A stretch of DNA of 64,000 nucleotides, taken from assembly GCA_022826755.1 (NCBI GenBank), contig JAJDUG010000019.1, positions 16,914 through 80,913 of the forward strand, given 5' to 3'. Shown here one piece after another: positions 15,451 to 24,628 of this stretch. Position numbers and translations under genes: made by a program. Position 1 is the first letter of the stretch; each line of letters begins with the position of its first letter. The DNA comes from Acidobacteriota bacterium (GTDB taxonomy: Bacteria; Acidobacteriota; Terriglobia; Versatilivoradales; Versatilivoraceae). The notes below the pieces were generated by a model, which saw only the letters and a list, made by a program, of their open reading frames with translations, was not told the origin of the DNA and ran no database searches.

Positions 15451-16574
15451 GTTTTGATCTCCTTTACCCTTCCGGGCATCTTAGAGCAGATTGGCCGCCG
15501 TAAAGGCGGCAAGTCGTTAAGTAGAGCATCCAGGAGTTGGCCCTCGTGGTCGCTGGGGTCACCACAGCGGCTCAAGGTTTCGTACACGTCCGTCTGGGCT
15601 TGAGAGACCAAGGAATTCATGGCCGCTGTGCTGGTCTCGTCTAGGTCCAGATACTTCATGATGTCTGCTGGGACCTTGCCGTGGGGGAAGCGGACGATCT
15701 GGCAGTCCCGGTCCACATGGTGACCAATCATCCTAGCCATGTTGTCAAAAGCGAACTCCTGGGCACTCAGGGCCAACGTCAATACCCCGCCGCCAAACCG
15801 CCACTCACCAAGCCCCCGATCAAGACCGTCGTGGTCGATCAATTCTCCTTCAGGTCGCGGACAGGTGCCCAAGCAGAAAATCTCGATACGGTCCCCCGGC
15901 GCTGTCATACCGAGAGCGTCAATAAGGCTGACGAGAACAGGGTTGTTAGCCCACAGACCACCATCAACAAAGACATGGTGGCCAAGTGTGTCCGGGTTCT
16001 GGATTCGCGCCATGGATCTATAGATCGGTGCGGCAGTAGTCGCAAGGCACACGTCTACCAGCTTGTAGCTGTCGTCCCGGTGTTTGCTGTTGGCCAGATG
16101 TGGGGTCTTGAAGACCCAGGAATGATAGCGGGACATCTCGACCGCCGGAACAGCCAACGCGATCTGCCGGTCACGCCAGATATCACCCAAAGTGATGTCA
16201 CCCAATTCAGCGTGAAGTGTTTCTTCAAGAACTGCAGCGCCTGCCTTTAGGAATCGAGGCCGCTTGCACACCTGCCACGCTAAATCCACACCCACTTTTT
16301 CCGGCAGCTTGAGGGGAAAAATCTCCGGTCCATGCCCCCGATAGAGTGCGGAAATTCGACCGAGCGGTATCCCGGCCGCCACGGCACAGGCAATAATGGC
16401 ACCGGTGCTGGTACCCACAATCAGGTCGAAGCCCTTGCCGATATCGAGTCCAGCCTCGTTGCGGGTCACCGCATAGCGCTGCTCCAGGGCCGATAGGTAC
16501 GCAGCCGTATACATGCCGCGCATACCGCCACCGTCTACGCTCAAGACCCGTAGCCGCTTCGGCCCGTTCGTCAT
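15447..16574 (-). CDS. capV: CBASS patatin-like phospholipase effector (CapV-like)
   Basis: 375 residues. The start at 16574 is set by an excellent AAGGAGGTGA ribosome-binding site; longer in-frame starts lack one. Patatin motifs are complete: oxyanion loop DGGGMRG (14-20), nucleophile elbow GTS56TG, and catalytic Asp in DGGLWANNP. In CBASS this effector is activated by the cyclic nucleotide and degrades the inner membrane, causing abortive infection. It is the first gene of the operon CapV, CD-NTase, Cap2, Cap3, the classic type II order. Confidence 0.93.
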   Translation of the reverse strand: MTNGPKRLRVLSVDGGGMRGMYTAAYLSALEQRYAVTRNEAGLDIGKGFDLIVGTSTGAIIACAVAAGIPLGRISALYRGHGPEIFPLKLPEKVGVDLAWQVCKRPRFLKAGAAVLEETLHAELGDITLGDIWRDRQIALAVPAVEMSRYHSWVFKTPHLANSKHRDDSYKLVDVCLATTAAPIYRSMARIQNPDTLGHHVFVDGGLWANNPVLVSLIDALGMTAPGDRIEIFCLGTCPRPEGELIDHDGLDRGLGEWRFGGGVLTLALSAQEFAFDNMARMIGHHVDRDCQIVRFPHGKVPADIMKYLDLDETSTAAMNSLVSQAQTDVYETLSRCGDPSDHEGQLLDALLNDLPPLRRPICSKMPGRVKEIKT

Positions 16575-16762
16575 GGTCACCTCCTTGGTTCCTCTCTCCC
16601 GGATGCGCCTGTCACACTGGCGGACAAACAACACCGTTCCCTGGTTCTGGGCAACGTCCCGAGCATGCCTGCAGGAAGCACCCGTGCATTCCTTTAGCAA
16701 GGTTGTGCTTACCAAAAATGAATTATAAGTTTACACAAATAAAATATCACATGTCAATACTG

Positions 16763-16779
16763 GTAAATTGATTTACTAT
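16763..16779 (+). promoter_or_regulatory. Dyad and -10 candidate upstream of the IetA-like gene
   Basis: GTAAATTGATTTAC (16763-16776) is a dyad with a 2-nt centre. It overlaps TACTAT (16774-16779), a plausible -10 that would start transcription near 16786. This AT-rich divergent spacer (16575-16813) must also hold the CBASS promoter, so it could let one regulator control both defence systems. No good -35 box is visible. Confidence 0.35.
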
Positions 16780-16813
16780 TGTAGAGATGGGATATGATGG
16801 GGAGGGGGGAAAC

Positions 16814-17944
16814 GTGATTGTCGACCCGAAAAATGTAATTGAGTTGACGGATGCTGCCTTGGCCGCCGACTACACGCGCGTTCGCCGTGCAGCGAACCTG
16901 ATTGCCCGAGAATTCACCAAGGCTGGTAAGGAAGCAGTCGCTAGGGAGCTACGCTCGCTTGTTCGCAAGCGCGGGGTGCCGCTCAGAGCGTCGGGCTATC
17001 TTGAGGCCTTGCCAGTCGATTCCAAATCTCGACTGCCTCTCGTGGAAGAGCAGCCGTGGCCCGAAGCACCAGTCTTTTTGGGTAAGGAAGCCAATCGGAT
17101 TTTCCATGACTTCCTGATGGACGCACAGCATGTGGGTGAGCTGAGTGCGAAAGGGTTGGCTTCTCGGCTTTGCCTTCTTCTGTCGGGTCCGCCAGGAACA
17201 GGAAAGACGTTGCTAGCAGCCCATGTGGCCGCACAACTCTCCCGCCCCTTTTATGTCGTGCGCCTCGATTCCGTGATTTCGTCCCTATTGGGCGACACAG
17301 CGAAGAACATCCGTAGCGTTTTTGACTTCGTTCCTTCGCAGAAGGCGGTCCTCCTCCTGGATGAAATGGATGCTCTGGCCAAGCTGCGCGATGATCGCCA
17401 TGAACTCGGGGAGTTGAAGAGAGTCGTCAACACTGTGATCCAGGGGCTAGACAGTCTGGATTCGCACACGGTCGTCATCGCAGCTACCAACCATCCCCAT
17501 CTTCTTGATTCTGCCGTTTGGCGCCGGTTCCCATACAAGATCAACCTGGGTTATCCAGATATGGGAGTGCGGAAAGACCTCTGGACCCATTTTCTCTTCG
17601 AGGACCAAGACGAGAGCCAGTTGTCAGAATTGCTTGCCTCTTTTTCGAAGGGTCTGTCCGGCGCAGATATTGAAGCCATCGGTCTTGCCGCCCGCCGCCA
17701 TGCGCTCCTCAATTCCCAGTCCGTCGATCTCGCTGCAGTCGCACTTGCTGTCTTGCATTCGGAACAAGGCAAATCGGCCCTGCCACAAAGAGGGGGACTC
17801 GACGCTGAACAAAAAAGGCGTCTTGCTCAGGAGCTGAAAGTGCGAAACGGCCTTACTGGTGCCGCGATCAGCCGTTTGCTCGGCGTGACCCGCCAGGCCG
17901 TCTATAGCTACTTGAAGCGGGATGCGGAGAATCAACATGGCTAA
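16814..17944 (+). CDS. ietA: IetA-like AAA+ ATPase with C-terminal helix-turn-helix
   Basis: About 376 residues from the GTG at 16814, which has GGGAGG upstream; the in-frame ATG at 16787 has no such site. Walker A GPPGTGKT (about 125-132), Walker B VLLLDEMDAL and sensor-type AATNHP are intact, a classical AAA+ fold. The C-terminus ends with an HTH (AISRLLGVTRQAVYSYLK), which may bind DNA or be autoregulatory. It pairs with a downstream subtilisin, as in IetAS, a two-gene anti-phage system. It presumably gates or remodels the protease; the trigger is unknown. Confidence 0.85.
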   Translation: MIVDPKNVIELTDAALAADYTRVRRAANLIAREFTKAGKEAVARELRSLVRKRGVPLRASGYLEALPVDSKSRLPLVEEQPWPEAPVFLGKEANRIFHDFLMDAQHVGELSAKGLASRLCLLLSGPPGTGKTLLAAHVAAQLSRPFYVVRLDSVISSLLGDTAKNIRSVFDFVPSQKAVLLLDEMDALAKLRDDRHELGELKRVVNTVIQGLDSLDSHTVVIAATNHPHLLDSAVWRRFPYKINLGYPDMGVRKDLWTHFLFEDQDESQLSELLASFSKGLSGADIEAIGLAARRHALLNSQSVDLAAVALAVLHSEQGKSALPQRGGLDAEQKRRLAQELKVRNGLTGAAISRLLGVTRQAVYSYLKRDAENQHG

Positions 17945-20189
17945 CCAGCACGATCCTCCGATTCTCAATCCAGTCCTCAGTCTTCAGATGGAGCCGATTC
18001 TCGAGAGTCCCCGTGGCGGTGGTAAAGGCCGAGACAGTATTGTTCAGGACCGCCTCGTACCGCAGCAAAGTAAGCTGAGGGCGCAGGCCCAGTCCCTTTA
18101 CGGATCCCGTGCGGACTTCCCTACCTTTAACGGAAAGACTCACGTGGCCGTTCACATGTTTTCAGACTCCCTCGCGCCGAGTTACACACCGAAGGATCTT
18201 TTTGCCTCCGTGCATGGTTGTAGGCTAGTGGCACCGCTCCGCAATGGGTACCTCGTTGAGGCCGACCTTAACCGTTTCTATGGCCTAGCCTCAGCGATCA
18301 GGAGGCCCCGAAGTCTTGCCTTTCAGGTGGACATTTCGCGGGTCTCCGACATGGTGGCGTTCGACGACAAGGCTCGTTTGTGGGGTCACTCCGTTCAGGA
18401 CCTTTGGGAAGCGGCACCGGAGGAGGAGGGTGCCCGGCTTTTTATAATTACGCTAATGCCGTTTCATGATCGCGGCGCTCGCGAGGCGCTCTTCGCGGTC
18501 ATCGAGGAGTTAAGCAGCGATCGCTCATTGCTTCCCGTCTTTCCCAGGTTACCTTCCCCTGGACTCACTGACGACACAATGGGTGAACTGCGGCTGGCAC
18601 CCATACCGCGTCAATCAAGCATGGCCCGTGCGATGCGAAGCTATCGCAACACCGGAGTTGGACATGCCGCGGTACGGATACCCGACCAGGAGTGTCTTTC
18701 CGCGATAGTCGCTTCCGGCACCTCCTTCAGGATTGCCCCCGTTCGCGCGATCCAGGTCACCTCGCCGGGTGAAGGGCAGTACCCCGCACCTCCCGTCGGA
18801 CTTGAGGATGCGCCGACTATCGCAGTTGTCGACGGCGGCCTTCATGCTGCGAGCTATCTGGCTGCGGAAGCTTGGCGGGCCTCACCCTTGGTGTCAGACG
18901 ACGAGGCCGATTGCCAGCACGGTAATGGTGTCAGCTCCCTCGCCGTCCACGCGTACGCCTGGAACAACAATCGAAACCTTCCGCCGCTGGAATGCCGCAT
19001 TGGAACAGTTCAGGCGATTCCCCATCGGAACAGCACCCGCTACGTCAATGAAGATGAACTGACTAATTACCTCGACGCCATTGCCCGTGCCCATCCCGAT
19101 ACGCGTGTCTGGAATATATCGGCCAACCAAGCCGGACATAGCCTGGACCATGACGAGGTCAGCTTCTTAGGACACGAGCTGACCCGCATAGCCCGAGAAC
19201 GCGACATCCTTCCGGTCATCTCAGTGGGCAATGTTGGGCCTCACAATTCCGAGCGGCCAAGCCCGCCGGCTGACTGTGAGGCAGCAATCGTTGTCGGCGG
19301 TCGGGAAGCTGACGAAGGCGGTGATCCTACACATCACTGTTCCCGCTGTCTATGTGGGCCGGGACCGGATGGCATGTTGAAGCCAGATGTTTCCTGGTTC
19401 TCCAAGCTCAAAATGCTAGGCGGCGTTATCGGCACCGGAAGCAGCTTCGCAACACCGCTGGTTTCCTCTCTGGCCGCTCACACCTTTGATGCCTTGCGCG
19501 ATCCTACGCCCGATCTTGTGAAAGCGCTCCTTCTCAACGTCGCTGAGCTTGACGAACACGATCCGGCTCTTGGTTGGGGAACTCCTTACCAAAGCCACAT
19601 GCCATGGAGCTGCGCGCCAGGTAGCGTGACATTGGCTTGGCGTGCTCAGCTCAAGCCCGGTACCACATACTATTGGAACGATATTCCGATCCCACCGGAA
19701 CTGGTTCGCAACGGCAAGCTATATGGGAAAGCACGCCTCACCGCCGTCCTGAGTCCCCTTGTCTCTCCCTTCAGGGGCAAGAACTATTTTGATTCGCGGC
19801 TTCAGACTTCGCTCCAGTACTTCGCCGTCACGGGTTGGAAATCTCTACTTGGGCCTATGAAGGAATCGACGATTCGCGAAAACGATTCGCGAGATGAACT
19901 TAAGAAGTGGTACCCCATCAGGCGCCATTGCGCTGACTTCACAAAGCGAAGGGGGCGACAGTTCTCGGGGCAGCATTTCCGGCTCTACGCGCGTGTTTAC
20001 ACCCGGGACCTCTATCAGTTCGGATGGAATGACCACAGCCAAGCAGGTCCCCAAGAAGCCGCCTTCGTCCTCACTCTCTGGGGCGGTGGACAGCAACGCT
20101 CGATTTATGACTCGACTGTTCAGCAACTCGGCACCTTTGTTGAAAGCGCCGTCCTCGAACAAGAAATCGAACAAGAAATTCGTCGCTGA
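17937..20189 (+). CDS. ietS: IetS-like S8 subtilisin protease
   Basis: 750 residues. The ATG at 17937 has GGAG 8 nt upstream and overlaps the ATPase stop by 8 bp. The catalytic triad is readable: D299 in AVVDGG, H328 in CQHGNGVSS and S503 in GTGSSFATP. No signal peptide is seen, so it acts in the cytoplasm, as expected for an abortive-infection protease. About 300 residues precede the protease domain and about 190 follow it. The size and partner match IetAS. The identity as a peptidase is firm; the defence role is by family. Confidence 0.88.
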   Translation: MANQHDPPILNPVLSLQMEPILESPRGGGKGRDSIVQDRLVPQQSKLRAQAQSLYGSRADFPTFNGKTHVAVHMFSDSLAPSYTPKDLFASVHGCRLVAPLRNGYLVEADLNRFYGLASAIRRPRSLAFQVDISRVSDMVAFDDKARLWGHSVQDLWEAAPEEEGARLFIITLMPFHDRGAREALFAVIEELSSDRSLLPVFPRLPSPGLTDDTMGELRLAPIPRQSSMARAMRSYRNTGVGHAAVRIPDQECLSAIVASGTSFRIAPVRAIQVTSPGEGQYPAPPVGLEDAPTIAVVDGGLHAASYLAAEAWRASPLVSDDEADCQHGNGVSSLAVHAYAWNNNRNLPPLECRIGTVQAIPHRNSTRYVNEDELTNYLDAIARAHPDTRVWNISANQAGHSLDHDEVSFLGHELTRIARERDILPVISVGNVGPHNSERPSPPADCEAAIVVGGREADEGGDPTHHCSRCLCGPGPDGMLKPDVSWFSKLKMLGGVIGTGSSFATPLVSSLAAHTFDALRDPTPDLVKALLLNVAELDEHDPALGWGTPYQSHMPWSCAPGSVTLAWRAQLKPGTTYYWNDIPIPPELVRNGKLYGKARLTAVLSPLVSPFRGKNYFDSRLQTSLQYFAVTGWKSLLGPMKESTIRENDSRDELKKWYPIRRHCADFTKRRGRQFSGQHFRLYARVYTRDLYQFGWNDHSQAGPQEAAFVLTLWGGGQQRSIYDSTVQQLGTFVESAVLEQEIEQEIRR

Positions 20190-20537
20190 GCGAGCCAACG
20201 ATTCTCAACTGTCCACGCGGAATAAGTTGGAGATGATGTTGCAGATCAGTTTCTCGGGCAACGCCTCTCCGCAGGAAACTCACAAGTGGTTTGCCAGCGG
20301 ATTCGACATCGCCAGAAGGACGCTGTTCAAGCTGGTACGAGAAGGCCGGCGAAGCCATTGGGACGAATTTGGATCACCGGAGACTCGGGCGAAAGGGTGC
20401 GCTGCTGCAGAGCGGGGATGATCGGGATCGGTCGTCCACGACGGAAGCGGTCTGACGAACAGATTAGTTAGGTGCAAGGATTATGGCGATTAACCTATCG
20501 ATATGTACTTTCACTGGAGAAACCGAGGAGCACAGCA
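20190..20537. other. Spacer after the IetAS-like pair
   Basis: A frame stays open to about 20421, but its product resembles nothing I recognise and has no ribosome-binding site. I see no repeat or terminator here. Confidence 0.5.
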
Positions 20538-21104
20538 ATGTATGAGTGGTTGGGTAGATGGCTAGAACCCTCAGTCCTCATCCAATGTTTGATACTTGCT
20601 GGACTGATCTGGTACGCGCGGGAAACGTGGAAGCTCCGAAAAGCCTCTCAGGAGCAGAACAAAATCTCTCAGGAACAAAACGAAGCAATGGAAAAGCCGT
20701 GTCTGGTGCTCTCGGTTCGGAAGCGCAGGGATATGGATACGGCGGCGGATGCCTTGGGAGGCAACCCATATCCAGAACAAAAGGTCCCAGACGGTCAAAA
20801 GTCAGGCACGGGTCATGTCGAACTTCACAACATCGGCGCTGGCCCGGCCTTCAACATCAAGTACGTGGTTCTGGTAGAAGGGAAACCGAAAAAGTTTACT
20901 CCGGGCTCTTTGCCGTATATTTCGAAAGGGGGGAGAGCACCTATTTTCCTTATAGAGCAATCCTTCAGCACCTCGGGCCAACACGAGGAAGTGGAACTCA
21001 AGGTGTTGTATGACAGTCTCAGAGGGAGACGCCACGAAAGCGTAACACGCTTTCGACAAGGTACAGGATCCGAACCCGTTGTGAGTCATTGTCATTTTCG
21101 ATGA
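20538..21104 (+). CDS. Small single-pass membrane protein of unknown function
   Basis: 188 residues. The ATG at 20538 is chosen for GAGGAG 7 nt upstream. One N-terminal membrane helix (about residues 9-27) is followed by a short polar coiled segment with a repeated SQEQNK/SQEQNE motif. A soluble beta-rich domain follows (GHVELHNIGAGPAFNIKYVV) that resembles the small C-terminal domains seen in many membrane proteins of unknown role. It sits next to the defence island and may belong to it. No function can be assigned. Confidence 0.7.
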   Translation: MYEWLGRWLEPSVLIQCLILAGLIWYARETWKLRKASQEQNKISQEQNEAMEKPCLVLSVRKRRDMDTAADALGGNPYPEQKVPDGQKSGTGHVELHNIGAGPAFNIKYVVLVEGKPKKFTPGSLPYISKGGRAPIFLIEQSFSTSGQHEEVELKVLYDSLRGRRHESVTRFRQGTGSEPVVSHCHFR

Positions 21105-21354
21105 ACGTTTGCCTACGATTCCAGGTTTTCAAGGCGAATCCCCGCGAAATGGCTGGCCTATTTCTCGGGGTCAACCCGAACTTGATGGCCTGGCTGTTCA
21201 TCCGTCTACTGGCTTGGGGGCCGTCCCCAAAGTCGTGAATTACTGGCTGATAAGATACTTTATCGGGAGCTAATTTCACCGACAGACAGCCCCACAGAGA
21301 GCTACCTGACAGGCACTCCACCGCTCCATTCCAAATGGGCCTCCGGATCGGTTA

Positions 21355-22428
21355 CTACTTTAGGCAAGTTTGGTCTTGGCTGAAACCTTTAACCCTAACG
21401 AGGACCGTGCCGGCCAGGTCGGCACCGCTCAGTGCTGCACCTGTCAGGTTTGCACCTGTCAGGTCTGCGTGGAGCAGGTACGCGTTGGTCAGTACTGCGC
21501 CCGTTAAGTCTGCGTTGGTCAAGGTTGCATTGGTCAAGGTCACGCCCGTCAGGTTTGCATTGGTCAAGGTTGCGCCCGTCAGGTTTGCGTTGGTCAAGGT
21601 TGCGCCGCTCAGGTCTGCACCGCTTAGGTCTGCGCTGGTCAGGTCTGCGTTGAGCAGATTTGCTTTGACGAGAGTCGCTTTGAGCAGGGTCGCATTGAGC
21701 AAGTTTGCGCCGGTCAGATACGCGTCGGTCAGGTTGGCACCGTTCAGGTTTGCTTTGAACAGGTCGGCACCGTTCAGGTTTGCTTTGAGCAGGTTTGCGC
21801 CGGTCAGGTTTACGTCGCTCAGGTAAGCGTCGGCAAGGTACGCACCGGTCAGGGTTAAGGAGAATTTCTCTTTCTTCTCAAGTTCAATTTTGTCTTCGCT
21901 ACGGGTTCCGATCGCCGTCATAGCGGCCAAAACATCCTCGCGGATCTGGTGTGGTTTCTGTGCTGTGACCCCCAACGCAGCCATGTAGTCCGCATCCTCG
22001 GTTGGATGGCTAGCGAATGCGCAGAGCAGATGTGTGACTTGGACGTGGTACCGCTCTGGCTCGTCATCGGCCAAGCGTTGCAGTGCATAGATGCCCCCCA
22101 AGCGGACGGAGAGAACCTCGCTTCCGAGCATCTCGGCACCTTTCTGGTATCGCTCGTTCAGAAGGCCGAGTTGTGATATTACGCTGCGCCGGTATGCGAC
22201 CCATATCGCAATGCCACCGCCAACCACGAGACCAATATTGCGGAGGGTCGTGGACTTGGACTCCCTGGATTCCGACACCACCCCGAGCCATTCCCAACTC
22301 CACCACCACATAATCCGGAGCCAATCCCAACCGCACCACCACACAGTTCCTGAGAGCACGGCCAGTAAACCAACGAGGGTGACAAAAAGTCTTCTACGAA
22401 TCACCAAACTCCAGAAAGAAGTACCCAT
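21355..22428 (-). CDS. Membrane-anchored pentapeptide-repeat protein
   Basis: 357 residues. Two hydrophobic segments occur in the first 85 residues, joined by a Trp-rich stretch. A charged helical linker follows to about residue 185. Then comes a long run of A(D/N)LxX-type pentapeptides (about 195-340) that should form a right-handed quadrilateral beta-helix. Runs such as NLTGATLTNANLTG make the DNA itself repetitive. A linker of this type with an ALQRLA element is common in bacterial pentapeptide proteins of accessory regions. It may be a scaffold or a membrane-linked defence component; the function is unknown. Confidence 0.85.
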   Translation of the reverse strand: MGTSFWSLVIRRRLFVTLVGLLAVLSGTVWWCGWDWLRIMWWWSWEWLGVVSESRESKSTTLRNIGLVVGGGIAIWVAYRRSVISQLGLLNERYQKGAEMLGSEVLSVRLGGIYALQRLADDEPERYHVQVTHLLCAFASHPTEDADYMAALGVTAQKPHQIREDVLAAMTAIGTRSEDKIELEKKEKFSLTLTGAYLADAYLSDVNLTGANLLKANLNGADLFKANLNGANLTDAYLTGANLLNATLLKATLVKANLLNADLTSADLSGADLSGATLTNANLTGATLTNANLTGVTLTNATLTNADLTGAVLTNAYLLHADLTGANLTGAALSGADLAGTVLVRVKGFSQDQTCLK

Positions 22429-22518
22429 CTAGGCAGTTTCATTGAGGGCCTTCTATGCTCAAGATGTACCCACAGCGGGGGGGTTGAAATCTTAAATTTC
22501 CGACGTTGGGATGCAATT

Positions 22519-22770
22519 CTATGGTTCCTTAGAGGACGGCTTGCCGGTGTAGCTTTTTACGAGATGTGGGATGTTCTCTGCGTCCACACCATGGGATGCT
22601 GCTACAAAAACTTCCTCTTCTCCCGCATCATGGAAATCGCTGAGGTCCACAAAAGCGTGTAAGGTTTCTCCTGACTGAAGAAGGGCCTATTTTATCCTAC
22701 TGGTTTCAGCTTCCAGTGACCGCTTTTGGACAAGCAAGGCACCAAGGCGAAGTTTCTGATCTGCATCCAC
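22519..22770 (-). pseudogene. Small gene interrupted by one in-frame amber codon
   Basis: Read from the GTG at 22770 (AAGGAGG 7 nt upstream), the frame gives 27 residues, then TAG at 22687-22689. It then continues in the same frame for 55 more protein-like codons (including GETLHAFVDLSDFHDAGEEE and VFVAASHGVDAENIPHLVKS) to a TAG at 22519. Both halves look coding, so the simplest reading is a nonsense mutation; read-through is possible. The 5' end overlaps the upstream gene by about 65 bp. The family is not recognised. Confidence 0.5.
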
Positions 22771-23227
22771 AGTAATGCCTCCTTGAGACACTGTTGTTGG
22801 AAGGTGCTACTTTTCCTCCCACTTCCACCCCCAGCTTTTGGCATAGCCACACTACAAGCCTCTTGGGAAGCAATCGGCGATTAAACAACCAGAGGGTTGA
22901 ATCGACCGCTTGATGGCGCCATGTGAGCGGTGTCTTGACAGGCCAAGACATCACCCCATGAATAGGGTCATAGGTAGGTTGCCCAAACATTCTGTGGCCA
23001 GCGAGGGATTTCTCCATCCTTTTCGCTCTTCGTATCTGTTCTCTGATGGCCCTGTCATAGGCTGATCTTTTGCGCCACGGATACACTTCGTGGATGATTA
23101 GGCAGGACAGCAGCACGATCGAACTCAGTCTGACGTAGAACTGATATGGGGACTGTAGCGATGGCAGGATGTCTGCTATCCAGAATATGTTGGTTAAAGT
23201 GGCGGCGACCCAAAAAGCTTTTCTCAA
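22706..23227 (-). CDS. Hypothetical membrane protein
   Basis: About 173 residues. AAGGAG lies 8 nt before a TTG at 23227; the GTG at 23236 touches the ribosome-binding site and is less likely. Two hydrophobic helices (about residues 5-50) are followed by a basic cytoplasmic region. The Cys-rich last 30 residues overlap the next small gene. The IS element is inserted 11 bp before the ribosome-binding region, so the gene has been cut off from its original promoter. No family is recognised. Confidence 0.55.
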   Translation of the reverse strand: MRKAFWVAATLTNIFWIADILPSLQSPYQFYVRLSSIVLLSCLIIHEVYPWRKRSAYDRAIREQIRRAKRMEKSLAGHRMFGQPTYDPIHGVMSWPVKTPLTWRHQAVDSTLWLFNRRLLPKRLVVWLCQKLGVEVGGKVAPSNNSVSRRHYCGCRSETSPWCLACPKAVTGS

Positions 23228-23246
23228 GGGATTCACTCCTTTTGAT

Positions 23247-24514
23247 CAGTACTGTCCCGTTAACGGTTTGAGGTAATCGTGTAAGTATCATTGAGACATA
23301 CAGTTACAGTGGTTTGTGATCGTTTTCGATTTCAACTCAGCCACCGTTGGGTCATCCTCATTCCAACTGGAAGGAGGATGGCAATGAATACCGGAAAGAC
23401 ACTGTTTTCTCAACTGATGGACTTTCTGCCGACCTACGAGTTTAACCGTTGCGTGCGTCGCTACCGAGGCAATCACTGAGTGCGTCGCTTTTCCTGTCGG
23501 GATCAGTTTCTGTCAATGGCCTTTGCCCAACTGACCTACCGGGAAAGTCTTCGCGACATCGAGACCTGCCTGCAAGCGATTCAGCACAAGCTCTATCACT
23601 CTGGATTCCGTTGCAGGGTCACTCGCAATACGCTGGCCCGGGCCAACGAGAAACGCGACTGGCGCATTTACGCTGATTTGGCCCGGTTGCTGATTCCCCG
23701 GGCCCGCCGATTGTAACTCAACGAATCCTTCGGGGTGGCGCTGGGACAAACCGTATACGCCTTCGATGCCGCAAGAGCGCTGCCAAGCTCCACACCCTGA
23801 TCGACCTGCGCGGCAATATCCCTTGTTTTGTGCACGATACCAGCGGTCAGGTGTCGGATATGACCTCCCTGGATCTGCTGCCCATTGAAGCCGGTGCCTT
23901 CTATGTCATGGACCGTGGCTATACCGACTTTGCCCGCCTTTACCGATTCACTCAAGCCCTGGCCTTCTTCATTTTTCCGGCCAAGCGCAATCTGCATTTT
24001 GCCCGTCGGACCTCCCGCAGTGTGGACAAGTCCACGGGGCTTCGTAGCGACAACACCATTCGATTGCGGGGACCCAAAACCGCCACACTCTACCCGCAAC
24101 CCTTCCGCCGGATCAGCTATTACGCTGCCGATCTTGACCGGCGGTTCGTCTTCCTCAGCAACAACTTCTTGCTGCCTGCCCTGACGATTGCACAACTCTA
24201 CAGGTGCCGTTGGCAGGTCGAACGGTTCTTTCGCTGGATCAAACAATACCTCAGGATCAAGGCTTTCTACGGCACCTCAGTCAATGCCGTCAAGACTCAG
24301 GTCTGGATCGCTGTTTGCGTCTACCCGTTGGTAGCCATCGTCAAGAAAGAACTCAAAATCGACCGCAGCATGGGTGAAATGCTGCAAATCCTCAGCATTG
24401 GCCTTTTCGAGAAAACCCCTTTGATACAGGCATTTACGAAAGAAAGTGTCGCTGTTTCAAAAGGACTTCACCCTAACCAGTTGTTTTTGTTTAACTTTTA
24501 ACGGGACAGTACTG
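23247..24514 (+). mobile_element. IS4-family insertion sequence, ends intact
   Basis: A 1268-bp element with perfect 17-bp terminal inverted repeats, CAGTACTGTCCCGTTAA at 23247-23263 and its complement at 24498-24514. It is flanked by a 9-bp target duplication, CCTTTTGAT, at 23238-23246 and 24515-24523. The intact ends and duplication indicate a fairly recent insertion. The transposase inside is dead, so the copy could move only with help in trans. Confidence 0.92.
23384..24501 (+). pseudogene. IS4-family transposase, degenerate
   Basis: Starts at the ATG at 23384 with AAGGAGG upstream. The reading frame carries a TGA at 23477 (after EFNRCVRRYRGNH) and a TAA at 23714. Near 23770, after QTVYAFDA, a deletion with frame change removes the segment expected to hold the first catalytic Asp. 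The remaining two thirds (LHTLIDLRG, GAFYVMDRGYTDFARLY, YRCRWQVERFFRWIKQ, the last with the catalytic Glu) are intact in one frame to 24501. Confidence 0.9.
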
Positions 24515-24535
24515 CCTTTTGATTTTGGCTATAGA

Positions 24536-24628
24536 TCAGCGGAGCTCGTTCTCGATGTCGGATAGCTGCGTGTAGAACTCGTCGTTCTTTTGCCGCTTGG
24601 CTTTTTGTAAGTTTTCATTCAGAGACAT
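24536..24628 (-). pseudogene. N-terminal stub of an EcoRI-type adenine DNA methylase
   Basis: 30 codons from the ATG at 24628 (GGGAG upstream). They end in ...KAKRQKNDEFYTQLSDIENEL-R and then TGA. The DEFYTQ...DIENEL block is the conserved N-terminus of EcoRI-family adenine methyltransferases. All catalytic parts are missing. The break lies just beyond the IS target duplication (24515-24523), so a restriction-modification locus was probably lost here. Confidence 0.6.

Noticed and set aside
21400..21850. Short tandem DNA repeats (GGTCAGGTTTGC-like).
   Set aside because: They are the coding repeats of a pentapeptide-repeat protein, not a separate element.
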